A stretch of DNA of 64,000 nucleotides from Ruegeria arenilitoris (GCF_042675705.1 NZ_JBHTJJ010000001.1); one strand, 5' to 3'. Positions 1-8,847 are shown, counted from the first letter of the stretch. Made by a program: numbers and translations. The notes: a model not told the origin generated them from the sequence alone.

Positions 1-285
1 CTCGTCAGTGGTGGACATCTCCATCCAGATCTTGCCGTAGGTCACCTCGGGCAGCATCTGCCCCATCACCGCGTCCGAGGCAGCGGGCGACGGCAGGCAG
101 GTGATGACCGCATCGCAATCGCGCATCATCTGCGCCGGGCTTTCACCGGCCTTAGCGCCCTTGGCGGAGAACTCCGCCACAAGATCGGGGTTAAGGTCGT
201 ATACCGTCAGTTCGATACCGTTGCGCAGCAGCGACCCCGACAGCTTGCCCCCCACATTGCCCAAACCGATGAACCCGACCTTCAT
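1..285 (-). CDS. beta-hydroxyacid dehydrogenase, NAD-binding part (3' end outside window)
   Basis: Only the first 95 codons are inside the window; the gene continues past position 1. The protein opens with a beta strand and a Rossmann glycine motif, GFIGLGNVGG (residues 4-13), followed by an acidic beta-2 end (VYDLN). The later ITCLPSP stretch is typical of the 3-hydroxyisobutyrate / tartronate semialdehyde / 6-phosphogluconate dehydrogenase superfamily, which oxidises short beta-hydroxyacids with NAD(P). The ATG at 285 has a good Shine-Dalgarno sequence (GGAGG, complement of 292-297). It is divergent from the LysR regulator at 394, which may control it. The exact substrate cannot be told because the catalytic lysine region lies outside the window. 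Confidence 0.85.
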   Translation of the reverse strand, partial: MKVGFIGLGNVGGKLSGSLLRNGIELTVYDLNPDLVAEFSAKGAKAGESPAQMMRDCDAVITCLPSPAASDAVMGQMLPEVTYGKIWMEMSTTDE

Positions 286-393
286 GTTCTGCCCTCCTGC
301 AGGCGCAATTTCGTTGGCCCGAGTATTTCCGTTGCCCACCGACAAAAGAAACGAATAAAAAGTCAGTTTAGATGCAAAATATTTTGGTGCTGA

Positions 394-1269
394 ATGGACC
401 GCCTGCCCAATCCGGCCTGGCTGCGCAGCTTCGAGGCCGCTGCCCGCCACCTGAATTTCACAACCGCCGCGCAGGAACTGGGCCTGACGCAAACGGCGGT
501 TTCGCTGCATATCCGCTCGCTCGAGGCGGACCTCGGGCAGCCGCTTTTTGCCCGCAACGCACGACACCTGTCGCTGACCGAGCTGGGCCAGTCCTATGCG
601 CTGACCGTGCGCCGGGCATTGTCGGATATCGCGCTATCCACCAACAGCTTGTTCGGCCCCGCCTCGCGACAGGCGCTGACCATCCGGGCGGCGATATCGA
701 CGATGACCTACTGGATCGCGGCCGAGCTGCCCGCGTTCAGCGCGCAGCACCCCGAGATCCCGGTGCGGCTGGTGTCGCATATCTGGAACGACTCGGCCGC
801 GCCTGCCGATGTGGACGTGGAAATCCGGCTGGGCTATGGCGACTGGCCCGGTGTTGCGGCCGACCGGCTGTGCTCGGAGCGGCTGGTGCCCATCTGCCGG
901 GCGCAGGACCCGGCGCCAGACCTGCGCAACGGCCCGTTGATCCACATTCTGGGGTACGAGGACAACTGGGCGCGGTACTTCGAGGCGACGGACACCGACC
1001 TGCCCGACCGCCCCGCGCGGCATTCGGCGGATACGACCGTCACGGCGCTGCAACTGGTGATGGCCGGCGCGGGCTACGCTACCGTTCTGGAGCGGTTCGC
1101 GCTCAACGCCATCGCCCAGGGCGCGCCGATCCGGATTGCGGGGCCGGCGATTCCCTTTGCCCAGTCGCACTACCTGATCCGCAGCGTCAGCGCGGCGCCT
1201 CCGTCCATCCCCGCCCAGTTGTTCCTCGCGTGGTTGCGCGACCGATTGGCCGGTGATGCCGCGGACTGA
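394..1269 (+). CDS. LysR-family transcriptional regulator, GcvA-like
   Basis: A 291-residue protein of normal LysR length. The N-terminal winged helix-turn-helix spans about residues 5-65: LRSFEAAARHLNFTTAAQELGLTQ-type sequence, then the TAVSLHIRSLE recognition helix and the LFARNARHLSLTE wing. The rest is the periplasmic-binding-protein-like effector domain. The WLRSFEAAARH opening and the length resemble the GcvA subgroup common in Roseobacters. It is divergent from the beta-hydroxyacid dehydrogenase at 285; the 108-base spacer is AT-richer than its surroundings and must hold both promoters. LysR proteins usually control the divergent neighbour, so that dehydrogenase is the likely target (inference). 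The inducer is unknown. Confidence 0.9.
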   Translation: MDRLPNPAWLRSFEAAARHLNFTTAAQELGLTQTAVSLHIRSLEADLGQPLFARNARHLSLTELGQSYALTVRRALSDIALSTNSLFGPASRQALTIRAAISTMTYWIAAELPAFSAQHPEIPVRLVSHIWNDSAAPADVDVEIRLGYGDWPGVAADRLCSERLVPICRAQDPAPDLRNGPLIHILGYEDNWARYFEATDTDLPDRPARHSADTTVTALQLVMAGAGYATVLERFALNAIAQGAPIRIAGPAIPFAQSHYLIRSVSAAPPSIPAQLFLAWLRDRLAGDAAD

Positions 1270-1320
1270 CCCCGGCAAGTCGCTTTTTCGATCCGACGCA
1301 AAGCACTTGCCCCTGCGCGC

Positions 1321-1349
1321 TTGACAACCCCCCTGCCCGTACCGCATGT
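1321..1349 (+). promoter_or_regulatory. candidate sigma70-type promoter for the cob operon leader
   Basis: A perfect -35 hexamer TTGACA (1321-1326) lies 17 bases before a weak -10 candidate GCATGT (1344-1349). Transcription would start near 1356, at the 5' edge of the cobalamin riboswitch. The placement supports it; the poor -10 keeps confidence low. Confidence 0.35.
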
Positions 1350-1351
1350 CG

Positions 1352-1545
1352 CTTGCGTTGGTGTCTGTGCAAACAGATGAAAAGGGAATGCGTCAGCGGT
1401 TTTCCGTCAAACGCAGCCGCCCCCGCGACCGTGACCGGAGAGGGTGCCCAAATGCCACTGGCCGCAGGCCGGGAAGGCGGGACATCCGACAGAGCACTGC
1501 TCTGACATCCGCAAGCCGGGAGACCTGCCAACGCCCGAAGACAAA
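1352..1545 (+). ncRNA. cobalamin (AdoCbl) riboswitch aptamer, leader of the cob operon
   Basis: The hallmarks of the B12 riboswitch occur in order: AAAAGGGAAT (1381-1390), the GCCGCCCCCGCGACC block (about 1417-1431), GCCACTG (1454-1460), the GGGAAGGCGG block (1471-1480), and the B12-box-like GCAAGCCGGGAGACCTGCCA at 1511-1530. Spacing matches the family. These RNAs bind adenosylcobalamin and shut down downstream cobalamin synthesis or cobalt uptake genes. It precedes a DUF1636 gene and the cob operon, so end-product feedback on the whole operon is expected. The ends are approximate. Confidence 0.93.
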
Positions 1546-1547
1546 CC

Positions 1548-1628
1548 GGACGGGGTGTTCCGGTGTCGGGCCCATGTCCGCAACGTGGCCCGCGCATACC
1601 CCGTCCCCCGACAACCGAGTGATGGGGA
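1548..1628 (+). promoter_or_regulatory. putative expression platform of the first cobalamin riboswitch
   Basis: Downstream of the aptamer, GGACGGGGT (1548-1556) is perfectly complementary to ACCCCGTCC (1598-1606), enclosing an inner GC-rich hairpin (1567-1577 with 1583-1592). The 3' strand overlaps TCCCC (1604-1608), which can instead pair with GGGGA (1624-1628) just before the start codon. There is no U-run. This suggests control by Shine-Dalgarno masking, not by transcription termination. The pairings are seen in the sequence; the switching model is inference. Confidence 0.4.
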
Positions 1629-2011
1629 TGAGAGACGTGACCGAGACCACACCAGTCGAGCTGCTGGTCTGCACCACCTGCCGACGCGGGCTGCCCATCG
1701 AGGACGACGCCCAGCGCCCCGGCACGCTGCTGCACAAGGCGCTGGCCGCCGCCGACCTGCCCGAAGGCATCACCCTGAAGCCGGTCGAATGCCTGTCGAA
1801 CTGCGACCAGGGCTGCTCGATCGTTCTGCGCGGCGGGCCGTCGCGCTGGACCTTCGTCTATGAGAACCTCAACGAATCCGACCATGTCGAGATCATCGTC
1901 GAAGGCGCCACCAAGTACCTGGCCGCCGATGATGGCCTTGTGAAATGGCGCGACCGCCCCGAACATTTCCGCAAGAACTGCGCCGCCCGCATACCCCCGA
2001 TTGGAGCCTGA
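1628..2011 (+). CDS. DUF1636 family protein, first gene of the riboswitch-controlled cob operon
   Basis: A protein of about 125 residues. It carries a CTTC motif near the N-terminus (LLVCTTCRRG) and ECLSNCDQGC near residue 60, four or five cysteines in a thioredoxin-like [2Fe-2S] ferredoxin arrangement, and it ends in the RIPP segment seen in DUF1636 members. DUF1636 is an annotated family of predicted metal-binding proteins with no proven function. A GTG at 1637 (VTETTPV...) is a plausible alternative start because GGGG at 1624-1627 then sits at ideal distance; ATGs at 1622 and 1628 are also in frame. It lies 2 bases before cobW and directly under a cobalamin riboswitch, so a role in cobalt delivery or sensing is likely (inference). 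A second family member lies at 17151-17495. Confidence 0.85.
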   Translation: MRDVTETTPVELLVCTTCRRGLPIEDDAQRPGTLLHKALAAADLPEGITLKPVECLSNCDQGCSIVLRGGPSRWTFVYENLNESDHVEIIVEGATKYLAADDGLVKWRDRPEHFRKNCAARIPPIGA

Positions 2012-2013
2012 GC

Positions 2014-3069
2014 ATGAGCACCCTCGAAAAACTTCCCGTCACCGTCATCACCGGCTTTCTCGGCTCGGGCAAGACCACGCTGATCCGCCATCTGATACAG
2101 AACCCGCAGGGCAAGCGGCTGGCGGTGGTCGTCAACGAATTCGGCGATGTAGGTGTCGATGGCGAAATCCTGAAAAGCTGCGCCATCCCCGATTGCCCGG
2201 CGGAGAACATCATGGAACTGGCCAATGGCTGTATCTGCTGCACCGTGGCCGACGATTTCATCCCCACGATCGAGGCGCTGATGGCGCTGGACCCGCGCCC
2301 CGACCACATCCTGATCGAAACCAGCGGTCTGGCCCTGCCGAAACCGCTGCTCAAGGCGTTCGACTGGCCCGATATCCGCTCGAAGATCACCGTGGACGGC
2401 GTGATCGCCCTGGCCGATGCAGAGGCCGTGGCCGCTGGCCGCTTCGCGCCCAATGTCGAGGCGGTGGACGCCCAGCGAATGGCCGATGACTCGATCGACC
2501 ACGAAACGCCCCTGTCCGAGGTGTTCGAAGATCAGATCTCGTGCGCCGACATCATCCTTCTGACCAAACCCGACCTGGCCGGCCCCGAAGGCGTGGCCAA
2601 GGCGCGCGAGGTCATCGCCTCCGAGGCGCCCCGCCCCCTGCCCGTGGTCGAAGTGGCCGAGGGTGCGGTGGACGTGCGCGTGGTGCTGGGGCTAGGCGCC
2701 GCGGCCGAGGACGACATGGACGCCCGCCCCTCGCATCACGATGGCCATGACGACCACGAACATGACGATTTCGAAAGCATCGTTGTCGAGTTGCCCGAAC
2801 AGACCGACCCGGCGCAGTTGGTCGCCAAAATCGAGCGTCTGGCAAACGAGCTGAACATCCTGCGTGTCAAGGGCTATGCCGCCGTTCAGGGCAAGCCGAT
2901 GCGCCTGCTGGTTCAGGCGGTCGGCGCGCGGGTGCGGCACCAGTATGACCGCCCGTGGAAGCCGGACGAAGAGCGCCGCTCGCGCCTTGTTGTCATCGCC
3001 GAGCATCACGACATCGACGAGGCTGCGATCCGCGGCATCCTGACGGGCGTCACCGAGGCCGCCGAGTAA
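2014..3069 (+). CDS. cobW: CobW, cobalt-linked COG0523 GTPase metallochaperone
   Basis: A 351-residue G3E-family GTPase. The Walker A motif GFLGSGKT is at residues 14-21, the metal-binding CICC at 73-76, and a GTP-specificity motif (TKPD) near residue 200. A His/Asp-rich stretch near residues 240-250 (HHDGHDDHEHDD) suits metal binding, and the CobW C-terminal domain follows. Members in cob operons supply Co2+ for corrin metallation by CobNST, as studies of CobW proteins indicate. The ATG at 2014, two bases after the DUF1636 stop, is preferred over upstream in-frame starts because it gives the standard N-terminus. It is followed closely by cobN. Confidence 0.95.
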   Translation: MSTLEKLPVTVITGFLGSGKTTLIRHLIQNPQGKRLAVVVNEFGDVGVDGEILKSCAIPDCPAENIMELANGCICCTVADDFIPTIEALMALDPRPDHILIETSGLALPKPLLKAFDWPDIRSKITVDGVIALADAEAVAAGRFAPNVEAVDAQRMADDSIDHETPLSEVFEDQISCADIILLTKPDLAGPEGVAKAREVIASEAPRPLPVVEVAEGAVDVRVVLGLGAAAEDDMDARPSHHDGHDDHEHDDFESIVVELPEQTDPAQLVAKIERLANELNILRVKGYAAVQGKPMRLLVQAVGARVRHQYDRPWKPDEERRSRLVVIAEHHDIDEAAIRGILTGVTEAAE

Positions 3070-3075
3070 GCACCG

Positions 3076-6000
3076 ATGCACGTCGTCTTCCGCGAAAGCC
3101 ACGGGCTCGAGGAAACCGAGACCCCGACCGATCTGGGCCAGAGCCCAGCGGATCTGGTGGTGCTATCCTTTTCGGACAGCGATCTGGGTGCCTTCGCAGC
3201 CGGATGGCATCGCGGCGGCGGGCCCGAGGGGCGGATGCCCTCGTTGCGGCTGGCCAACCTGACGGCGCTCAAACACCCGCTGTCGGTCGATACCTATGTC
3301 GAACAGACGCTTCAGGGCGCCAAGGGCATCCTGATCCGGCTGATCGGCGGCGTGCCCTACTGGCCCTACGGGTTGCAGCAGGTGCTGGCGCTGGCGCAGG
3401 CCAAGGGCATCGCGCTGGCGGTTCTGCCCGCCGACGGGCGCGAGGATACGCGGCTGGACGACTATTCCACCCTGCCGGTCTCGACCCTGCGGCGGCTGGC
3501 GCATCTGTGCGACACCGGCGGCGAAGTGGCAGCCCAGGCGGCTCTGGCGCAGATGGCGCTGGCGGCGGGGCTCTATGCCGGGCCGGTGATGGGGGCCAAG
3601 ACCCTGCCCGATTGCGGCGCGTGGTGCCCGGATCGCGGTGTGATCGCACCCGAGGACGCATTCACGGGCGAAGGTCGGCGCATCATCATAACCTTCTACC
3701 GCGCCTACCTGACCTCAGCCGATACCGCGCCGGTCGCGGCGCTGATCCGGGAAATCCGCGCGCGGGGTCATCAGGCGGTGGGGCTGTTCGCACCCTCGCT
3801 CAAGGCGCCTACGGCGGCTCAGTGGCTGGCCGAGAATATCCTCGCGATGAGGCCCACGGCGATCATCAATGCCACCTCGTTTTCGGGCAAAGGCGCGTCG
3901 GGCACATCGCCCTTGGACGTGGCGGGCGTGCCGGTGTTTCAGGTCGCGCTGGCCACTTCGCGCCGCAAGGCGTGGGCCGAGGCCGAACGCGGCCTGTCGC
4001 CTGCCGATCTGGCCATGCATGTGGTGCTGCCCGAAGTGGACGGGCGCATCTCGGCCGGTGTCGCCTCGTTCAAGGAACCGGGCAAGCGCGACCCGCATCT
4101 GGAATATTCCCGCTTTGCCCACCGGCCCGAGCCGGACCGGATCACCGCCATCGTCGACCGGGCGATGGCCTGGGTCGACCTGGCCGAGAAACCAAAGGCG
4201 CAACAGGTACCCGCGCTGGTCCTGTCCACCTATCCCGGCAAGGACTGGCAGATGGCCCATGCGGTGGGGCTGGACGCGCTTGCCTCGGCCGAGGCGATGC
4301 TGTCCGACCTGCAGGGCGCGGGGTATGACACCGCCCCCGCCGAGCCGATTGCTGACACGCTGCTGGACGCCCGGATTTCATGGCCGGTCTCGGCCTACCG
4401 CGCGGCGCTGGCGCAGCTGCCCGAGACGTTGCGCGTCGATCTGGAAACCGTCTGGGGCAAGCCCGAGGATGACCCGGCCTGTGCCGATGGGGCTTTCCAC
4501 TTCATCGCCTTGCGGCGCGGCAAGGCGTTGGTGGTGCTGCAGCCCGAACGCGGCACGCCGGAACTACGCGACGACGAATATCACGACCTGTCGCGCACGC
4601 CCCGGCACGGCTATGTGGCCTTCTACCTGTGGCTTCGGCACGGGTTGGGCGCGGATGCGCTGATCCATATCGGCGCCCACGGCACGCTGGAGTGGCTGCC
4701 GGGCAAATCGGTGGTCCTGTCGGCGGAATGCTGGCCCGAGGCGCTGATCGGCGATCTGCCGGTGATCTATCCGTTCATCGTGAACGACCCGGGCGAAGCC
4801 GCGCAGGCCAAGCGCAGGATCGGGGCCGTCACGCTGGGCCACATCCCGCCGCCGATGAAGCAGAGCAGCACGCCAGACCGTCTGGTGCGGCTGGAATCAC
4901 TGCTGGACGAGTTTTCCAACGCCGACGGGCTGGACCCCAAGCGGCGCGACCGGTTGCAGGCCGATATCCGTGACGAGGCCCGCGCCATCGGGCTCGAGGC
5001 CGATCTGGGGCTGGATCAGGCCACCAGCACCGCCGAGGCGATCACCCGCATCGACCGCTTCGTCTGCGACATCAAGGAAAGCCAGTTCGGCGACGGCCTG
5101 CATGTCTTTGGCCGCGCGCCGCAGGTCGCCGGCAATTTCGACACCGCCGCCTCGGCGCAGGCCGAACGCGCAGCCCTGCTGGACGCGTTGGCCGGCAAGC
5201 GGATCGAGGCCGGCCCGTCGGGCTCACCCTATCGCGGGCGCACCGACGTGCTGCCCACGGGCCGCAACCTGTTCACCACCGATCCGCGCTCCGTCCCCAC
5301 CCGCGCGGCCTATGCGCAGGGCATGAAACTGGCCGAAGAGCTTGTGCGCCGCCACCTGCAGGAGGAAGGCGATTACCCCAAGGGCCTGATCGTCGATCTG
5401 TGGGGCTCGGCCACGATGCGCACGGCGGGCGAGGAATTCGCCATGGCGCTGCATCTGCTCGGCGTCAAACCGATCTGGGATCCGGGGTCAGAGCGCGTGA
5501 GCGGAATCGAGGTTCTGCCGATCACCGATCTGGAGCGCCCACGGCTGGACGTGACCCTGCGTGTCTCGGGCCTGTTCCGCGACGTGTTCCCGACCCTGTC
5601 GGCCCTGTTCGGTCAGGCGGTCCGGGCGCTGTCCAAGCGCGACGAGGCGCCAGACTGGAACCCTTATGCGGGCCAGCCGCCCGCCGCCCGCGTCTATGGC
5701 CCGGCGCCGGGCAGCTATGGGCTGAACATGACCCACCTGTCGGAGACCTATACCGACGAGGGCCGCGCGCAGGCTGGTCAGGCCTGGCTGGACGCCAGCG
5801 CCTTTGCCTTCGAGGGCCAGCACATCGCCCACGACCCCGACGGGATCACCCAGCGCGTGGCGCAGGCCGACAGTTTCGTGCACCTGCAGGACCTGACCGA
5901 GACCGACCTTCTGCTGGCCAATGACTATGCCACGCATGAGGCCGGATTTGCCGCCGCCAAAAAGCTGACCGGCGGGCAAGCGCAGCTGTATCACCTCGAC

Positions 6001-6369
6001 AACACGAACCCCGAAACACCCCGCGCCCGCACCCTGCCCGAGGAAATCAGCCGAGTGGTCCATGCGCGCGCTGCCAATCCTGACTGGATCGCCGGGATGC
6101 AGCGCCACGGCTTCCGCGGCGCGGCCGAGATCGCGGCGACGCTGGATCACATGGCCTCGTTCGCACATCTGTCAGGCAGCGTCGCCCCGCATTTGTTCGA
6201 CCTCTACCACGATGCCACCCTGGGCAACCCCGTGGTGGAGGCGTTTTTGCAGCAAGCCAACCCGCAGGCCCATCAGGCCATGCAGGACAGGTTCCGCGCA
6301 CTTTATGAGGCCGGGTTGTGGAACACCCGCCGCAACTCGATCCGCGCCGATCTGGAGGGGTTGGGATGA
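3076..6369 (+). CDS. cobN: CobN, large subunit of aerobic cobaltochelatase
   Basis: A 1097-residue protein homologous to magnesium chelatase subunit H. It binds hydrogenobyrinic acid a,c-diamide and, with the AAA+ pair CobS/CobT, inserts Co2+ using ATP. The conserved core with IGAHGTLEWLPGK lies near residues 531-543, followed by the VIYPFIVNDPGEAAQAKRR segment of the CobN/BchH family. It is somewhat shorter than the Pseudomonas denitrificans enzyme, mainly in the N-terminal part. Being CobN and not CbiK places this organism on the aerobic (late cobalt insertion) route. CobS and CobT are not in the window. Its stop overlaps the cobG start (ATGA), indicating translational coupling. Confidence 0.96.
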   Translation: MHVVFRESHGLEETETPTDLGQSPADLVVLSFSDSDLGAFAAGWHRGGGPEGRMPSLRLANLTALKHPLSVDTYVEQTLQGAKGILIRLIGGVPYWPYGLQQVLALAQAKGIALAVLPADGREDTRLDDYSTLPVSTLRRLAHLCDTGGEVAAQAALAQMALAAGLYAGPVMGAKTLPDCGAWCPDRGVIAPEDAFTGEGRRIIITFYRAYLTSADTAPVAALIREIRARGHQAVGLFAPSLKAPTAAQWLAENILAMRPTAIINATSFSGKGASGTSPLDVAGVPVFQVALATSRRKAWAEAERGLSPADLAMHVVLPEVDGRISAGVASFKEPGKRDPHLEYSRFAHRPEPDRITAIVDRAMAWVDLAEKPKAQQVPALVLSTYPGKDWQMAHAVGLDALASAEAMLSDLQGAGYDTAPAEPIADTLLDARISWPVSAYRAALAQLPETLRVDLETVWGKPEDDPACADGAFHFIALRRGKALVVLQPERGTPELRDDEYHDLSRTPRHGYVAFYLWLRHGLGADALIHIGAHGTLEWLPGKSVVLSAECWPEALIGDLPVIYPFIVNDPGEAAQAKRRIGAVTLGHIPPPMKQSSTPDRLVRLESLLDEFSNADGLDPKRRDRLQADIRDEARAIGLEADLGLDQATSTAEAITRIDRFVCDIKESQFGDGLHVFGRAPQVAGNFDTAASAQAERAALLDALAGKRIEAGPSGSPYRGRTDVLPTGRNLFTTDPRSVPTRAAYAQGMKLAEELVRRHLQEEGDYPKGLIVDLWGSATMRTAGEEFAMALHLLGVKPIWDPGSERVSGIEVLPITDLERPRLDVTLRVSGLFRDVFPTLSALFGQAVRALSKRDEAPDWNPYAGQPPAARVYGPAPGSYGLNMTHLSETYTDEGRAQAGQAWLDASAFAFEGQHIAHDPDGITQRVAQADSFVHLQDLTETDLLLANDYATHEAGFAAAKKLTGGQAQLYHLDNTNPETPRARTLPEEISRVVHARAANPDWIAGMQRHGFRGAAEIAATLDHMASFAHLSGSVAPHLFDLYHDATLGNPVVEAFLQQANPQAHQAMQDRFRALYEAGLWNTRRNSIRADLEGLG

Positions 6370-7493
6370 GCGCCCCGGTCGTTCAGGGCTGGTGCCCCGG
6401 AGCCCACCGCCCGATGATGTCCGGCGACGGGTTGGTGGTACGGGTGCGCCCGCGTCTGGCCCGGCTAAGCGCCGCGCAGACGCTGGGGCTGTGCGATCTG
6501 GCCCTGCGCTTCGGTAACGGCACCATCGACCTGACCAACCGCGCCAACCTGCAACTACGCGGCGTGGCCGAAGACGATCACCAGCCACTGCTGGCCGAGT
6601 TGTCGGCGCTGAACCTGCTGGACGCCGAACCGGGCATCGAGACCCGGCGCAACATCCTTGTGGCTCCGCTGTATCAACCGGGTGACCCGACCGCACGCCT
6701 GACACAGGCATTGATCGACCGGCTGGGCGATCTGCCCGCCCTGCCCGCCAAGTTCGGTTTTGCGGTGGATACCGGCGAGGCACGGCTGCTAGCCGGGGAC
6801 TCGGCCGATATCCGGTTGGAGCGGGGAGCTTCGGGCCTGATCCTGCGCGCCGACGGGGCCGAGACCGGCCGTTTGGTGACCGAAGATGAGGCGATCGATC
6901 GCGCCATCGACCTGGCCCGGTGGTTTGCCGAGCGCTTCACCCCCGACACCCGCCGCATGGCCCGCCTGATCGCGACGCAGGCCCTGCCCGAAGAATGGCA
7001 AGGCCACGCCCCCGGCCCCACGGCACCGGCGCTACAACCCGGCAAAAGTGTAATCGGCCCGATCTACGGCGCGGCCTTCGGGCAACTGCCCGCCGCCGAT
7101 CTGCGCGCGCTGGTCGAAGTCTCGGGCGCGACCGCCCTGCGCGTCACGCCCTGGCGGCTGTTCCTGCTGGAAGGCGGGGCGGCGCTCCCGGCCCCGGCCT
7201 TCGTCACGGACGGCGCCGACCCTCTGTTGACCACCGACGCCTGCCCCGGCGCGCCATTCTGCCCGCAGGCGCACGCCGAGACCCGCGCCATCGCCCGCGC
7301 TTTGGCCCCGCGTGTGTCCGGCAGCCTGCATGTCTCGGGCTGCGCCAAGGGCTGCGCGCGCATGGGCGCGGCCGATCTGACGCTGGTGGGCCGCGACGGG
7401 CGATTTGATCTTGTAAAACACGGCCGCGCGGGGGATGAGCCCCTCCAGCGCGGACTGGATCCCGAAACACTGAAGACCATGGACCTGACCTGA
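6366..7493 (+). CDS. cobG: CobG, precorrin-3B synthase
   Basis: A 375-residue monooxygenase of the nitrite/sulfite reductase fold. It converts precorrin-3A to precorrin-3B with O2, an oxygen-dependent ring-contraction step diagnostic of the aerobic pathway. The iron-sulfur ligands are visible as ACPGAPFC and SGCAKGCAR (C-x5-C ... C-x3-C) in the C-terminal third. The N-terminal ferredoxin-like half begins with WCPGAHRPM and includes LTNRANLQLRG. It is shorter than the P. denitrificans protein as I remember it, but both halves are present. The start at 6366 overlaps the cobN stop; the end overlaps the cobH start. Confidence 0.93.
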   Translation: MSAPVVQGWCPGAHRPMMSGDGLVVRVRPRLARLSAAQTLGLCDLALRFGNGTIDLTNRANLQLRGVAEDDHQPLLAELSALNLLDAEPGIETRRNILVAPLYQPGDPTARLTQALIDRLGDLPALPAKFGFAVDTGEARLLAGDSADIRLERGASGLILRADGAETGRLVTEDEAIDRAIDLARWFAERFTPDTRRMARLIATQALPEEWQGHAPGPTAPALQPGKSVIGPIYGAAFGQLPAADLRALVEVSGATALRVTPWRLFLLEGGAALPAPAFVTDGADPLLTTDACPGAPFCPQAHAETRAIARALAPRVSGSLHVSGCAKGCARMGAADLTLVGRDGRFDLVKHGRAGDEPLQRGLDPETLKTMDLT

Positions 7494-8122
7494 TGCCTTA
7501 TGAATACGAAACCGACGGCGCGGCGATCTACAAGCAATCCTTCGCCACGATCCGGGCCGAGGCCGATCTGGCCCGTTTCGACCCCGATGAAGAGCAGGTC
7601 GCCGTCCGCATGATCCATGCCGCCGGGATGGTCGGGCTGGAAGAGTTCATCCATTTCTCGGCCGGCTTCGTGCGCACCGCCCGCACCGCGCTGGAAAACG
7701 GCGCGCCGATCCTGTGCGACGCGCGGATGGTGTCCGAAGGCGTCACCCGCTTTCGCCTGCCCGCCGACAATCAGGTCATCTGCACCCTGCAGGACGAGCG
7801 CGTGCGCCCTCTGGCCGAGAAGATGGGCAATACCCGCTCGGCCGCGGCGCTGGAACTGTGGCGCCCGCATCTGGAGGGCGCGCTGGTGGCCATCGGCAAC
7901 GCGCCCACGGCGCTGTTTCACCTGCTGAACATGCTCGAGGACCCCGACTGCCCCCGCCCCGCCGCGATCATCGGCTGCCCCGTGGGCTTTGTCGGCGCGG
8001 TCGAATCCAAGGACGCCCTGTGGGAGGCCCAGCCCGTGCCCAGCTGCATCGTCAAGGGCCGGCTGGGCGGCAGCGCCATCACCGTCGCCGCGGTCAACGC
8101 CATCGCAAGCCGGGCGGAATGA
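7493..8122 (+). CDS. cobH: CobH, precorrin-8X methylmutase
   Basis: A 209-residue protein of family-standard length. It moves the C11 methyl to C12, turning precorrin-8X into hydrogenobyrinic acid, the last step in building the corrin ring. The catalytic histidine is His42 in RMIHAAG (His43 in the P. denitrificans enzyme). Other family marks are the GAPILCDARMV stretch, IGNAPTALF, and IIGCPVGFVGAVESK. The start codon overlaps the cobG stop (TGATG) and the stop overlaps cobI (ATGA). Confidence 0.96.
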   Translation: MPYEYETDGAAIYKQSFATIRAEADLARFDPDEEQVAVRMIHAAGMVGLEEFIHFSAGFVRTARTALENGAPILCDARMVSEGVTRFRLPADNQVICTLQDERVRPLAEKMGNTRSAAALELWRPHLEGALVAIGNAPTALFHLLNMLEDPDCPRPAAIIGCPVGFVGAVESKDALWEAQPVPSCIVKGRLGGSAITVAAVNAIASRAE

Positions 8123-8847
8123 CCATGGGCACGATCTATGGCGTGGGCCTCGGCCCCGGCGATCCCGATTTGATGAGCGTCCGGGCCGACCGCCTGTTGC
8201 GCGGCGCGAAACACGTGGCCTATTTCCGCAAACCCGGCCGTACCGGGCAGGCGCGCAAGATCGTGAACGGGATGATCCGCGACGATGCGGTCGAGTTTCC
8301 CATGGAATACCCGGTCACGACCGAGATCCCGGTCACCGATCCGCGCTACAACGCACTGCTGGCCGAGTTCTACGAACACTGCACCGCGCGCTTGAAAGAA
8401 CTGGCCGATCAGGGCGAGGACGTGGTGGTGCTGTGCGAGGGAGACCCGTTCTTCTACGGCTCGTTCATGCATCTCTACAGCCGCCTGCGCGACGTAGTGC
8501 CCGTTGAGGTCGTCCCGGCGATCACCGGCATGTCGGGCGCTTGGACGGCCTCGGGTGATCCGATCACCTGGGGCGACGACGTCCTCACGGTACTGATGGG
8601 AACCCTGCCCGAAGAGGTTCTGGCCGACCGCATGGCGCGCACCGACGCGCTGGTGGTGATGAAGATCGGCCGCAACATCGACAAAGTGAAGCGCGCGCTG
8701 AAAACGGCGGGCCTGTTCGACCGGGCCTGGATCGTGGAATACGCGCAGATGCCCAACCAGACCGTTCGCAAACTGAGCGACGCCTGCACCGAGGTCACGC
8801 CTTATTTCTCGATCATCATCGTGCACGGACAGGGGCGGCGGCCATGA
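8119..8847 (+). CDS. cobI: CobI, precorrin-2 C20-methyltransferase
   Basis: A 242-residue SAM-dependent tetrapyrrole methylase. It methylates precorrin-2 at C20 to give precorrin-3A. The N-terminal GVGLGPGDPDLMSVRA motif and the CEGDPFFYGSF and VVPAITGMSGAW motifs are those of the CobI/CbiL family. The first ATG (8119) overlaps the cobH stop; an ATG two codons later (8125) is the only close alternative. The stop overlaps cobJ. Confidence 0.95.
   Translation: MTMGTIYGVGLGPGDPDLMSVRADRLLRGAKHVAYFRKPGRTGQARKIVNGMIRDDAVEFPMEYPVTTEIPVTDPRYNALLAEFYEHCTARLKELADQGEDVVVLCEGDPFFYGSFMHLYSRLRDVVPVEVVPAITGMSGAWTASGDPITWGDDVLTVLMGTLPEEVLADRMARTDALVVMKIGRNIDKVKRALKTAGLFDRAWIVEYAQMPNQTVRKLSDACTEVTPYFSIIIVHGQGRRP

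Noticed and set aside
309..355. TTTCGTT (309-315) and AAACGAA (349-355) as an operator between the dehydrogenase and LysR genes
   Set aside because: The arms are 33 bases apart and short; LysR sites are expected here but this pair is not convincing without relatives to compare.
6366..7493. Possible truncation of cobG because it is shorter than the P. denitrificans protein
   Set aside because: Both halves and all four cysteines are present and both ends overlap neighbours cleanly, so it is an intact short form.
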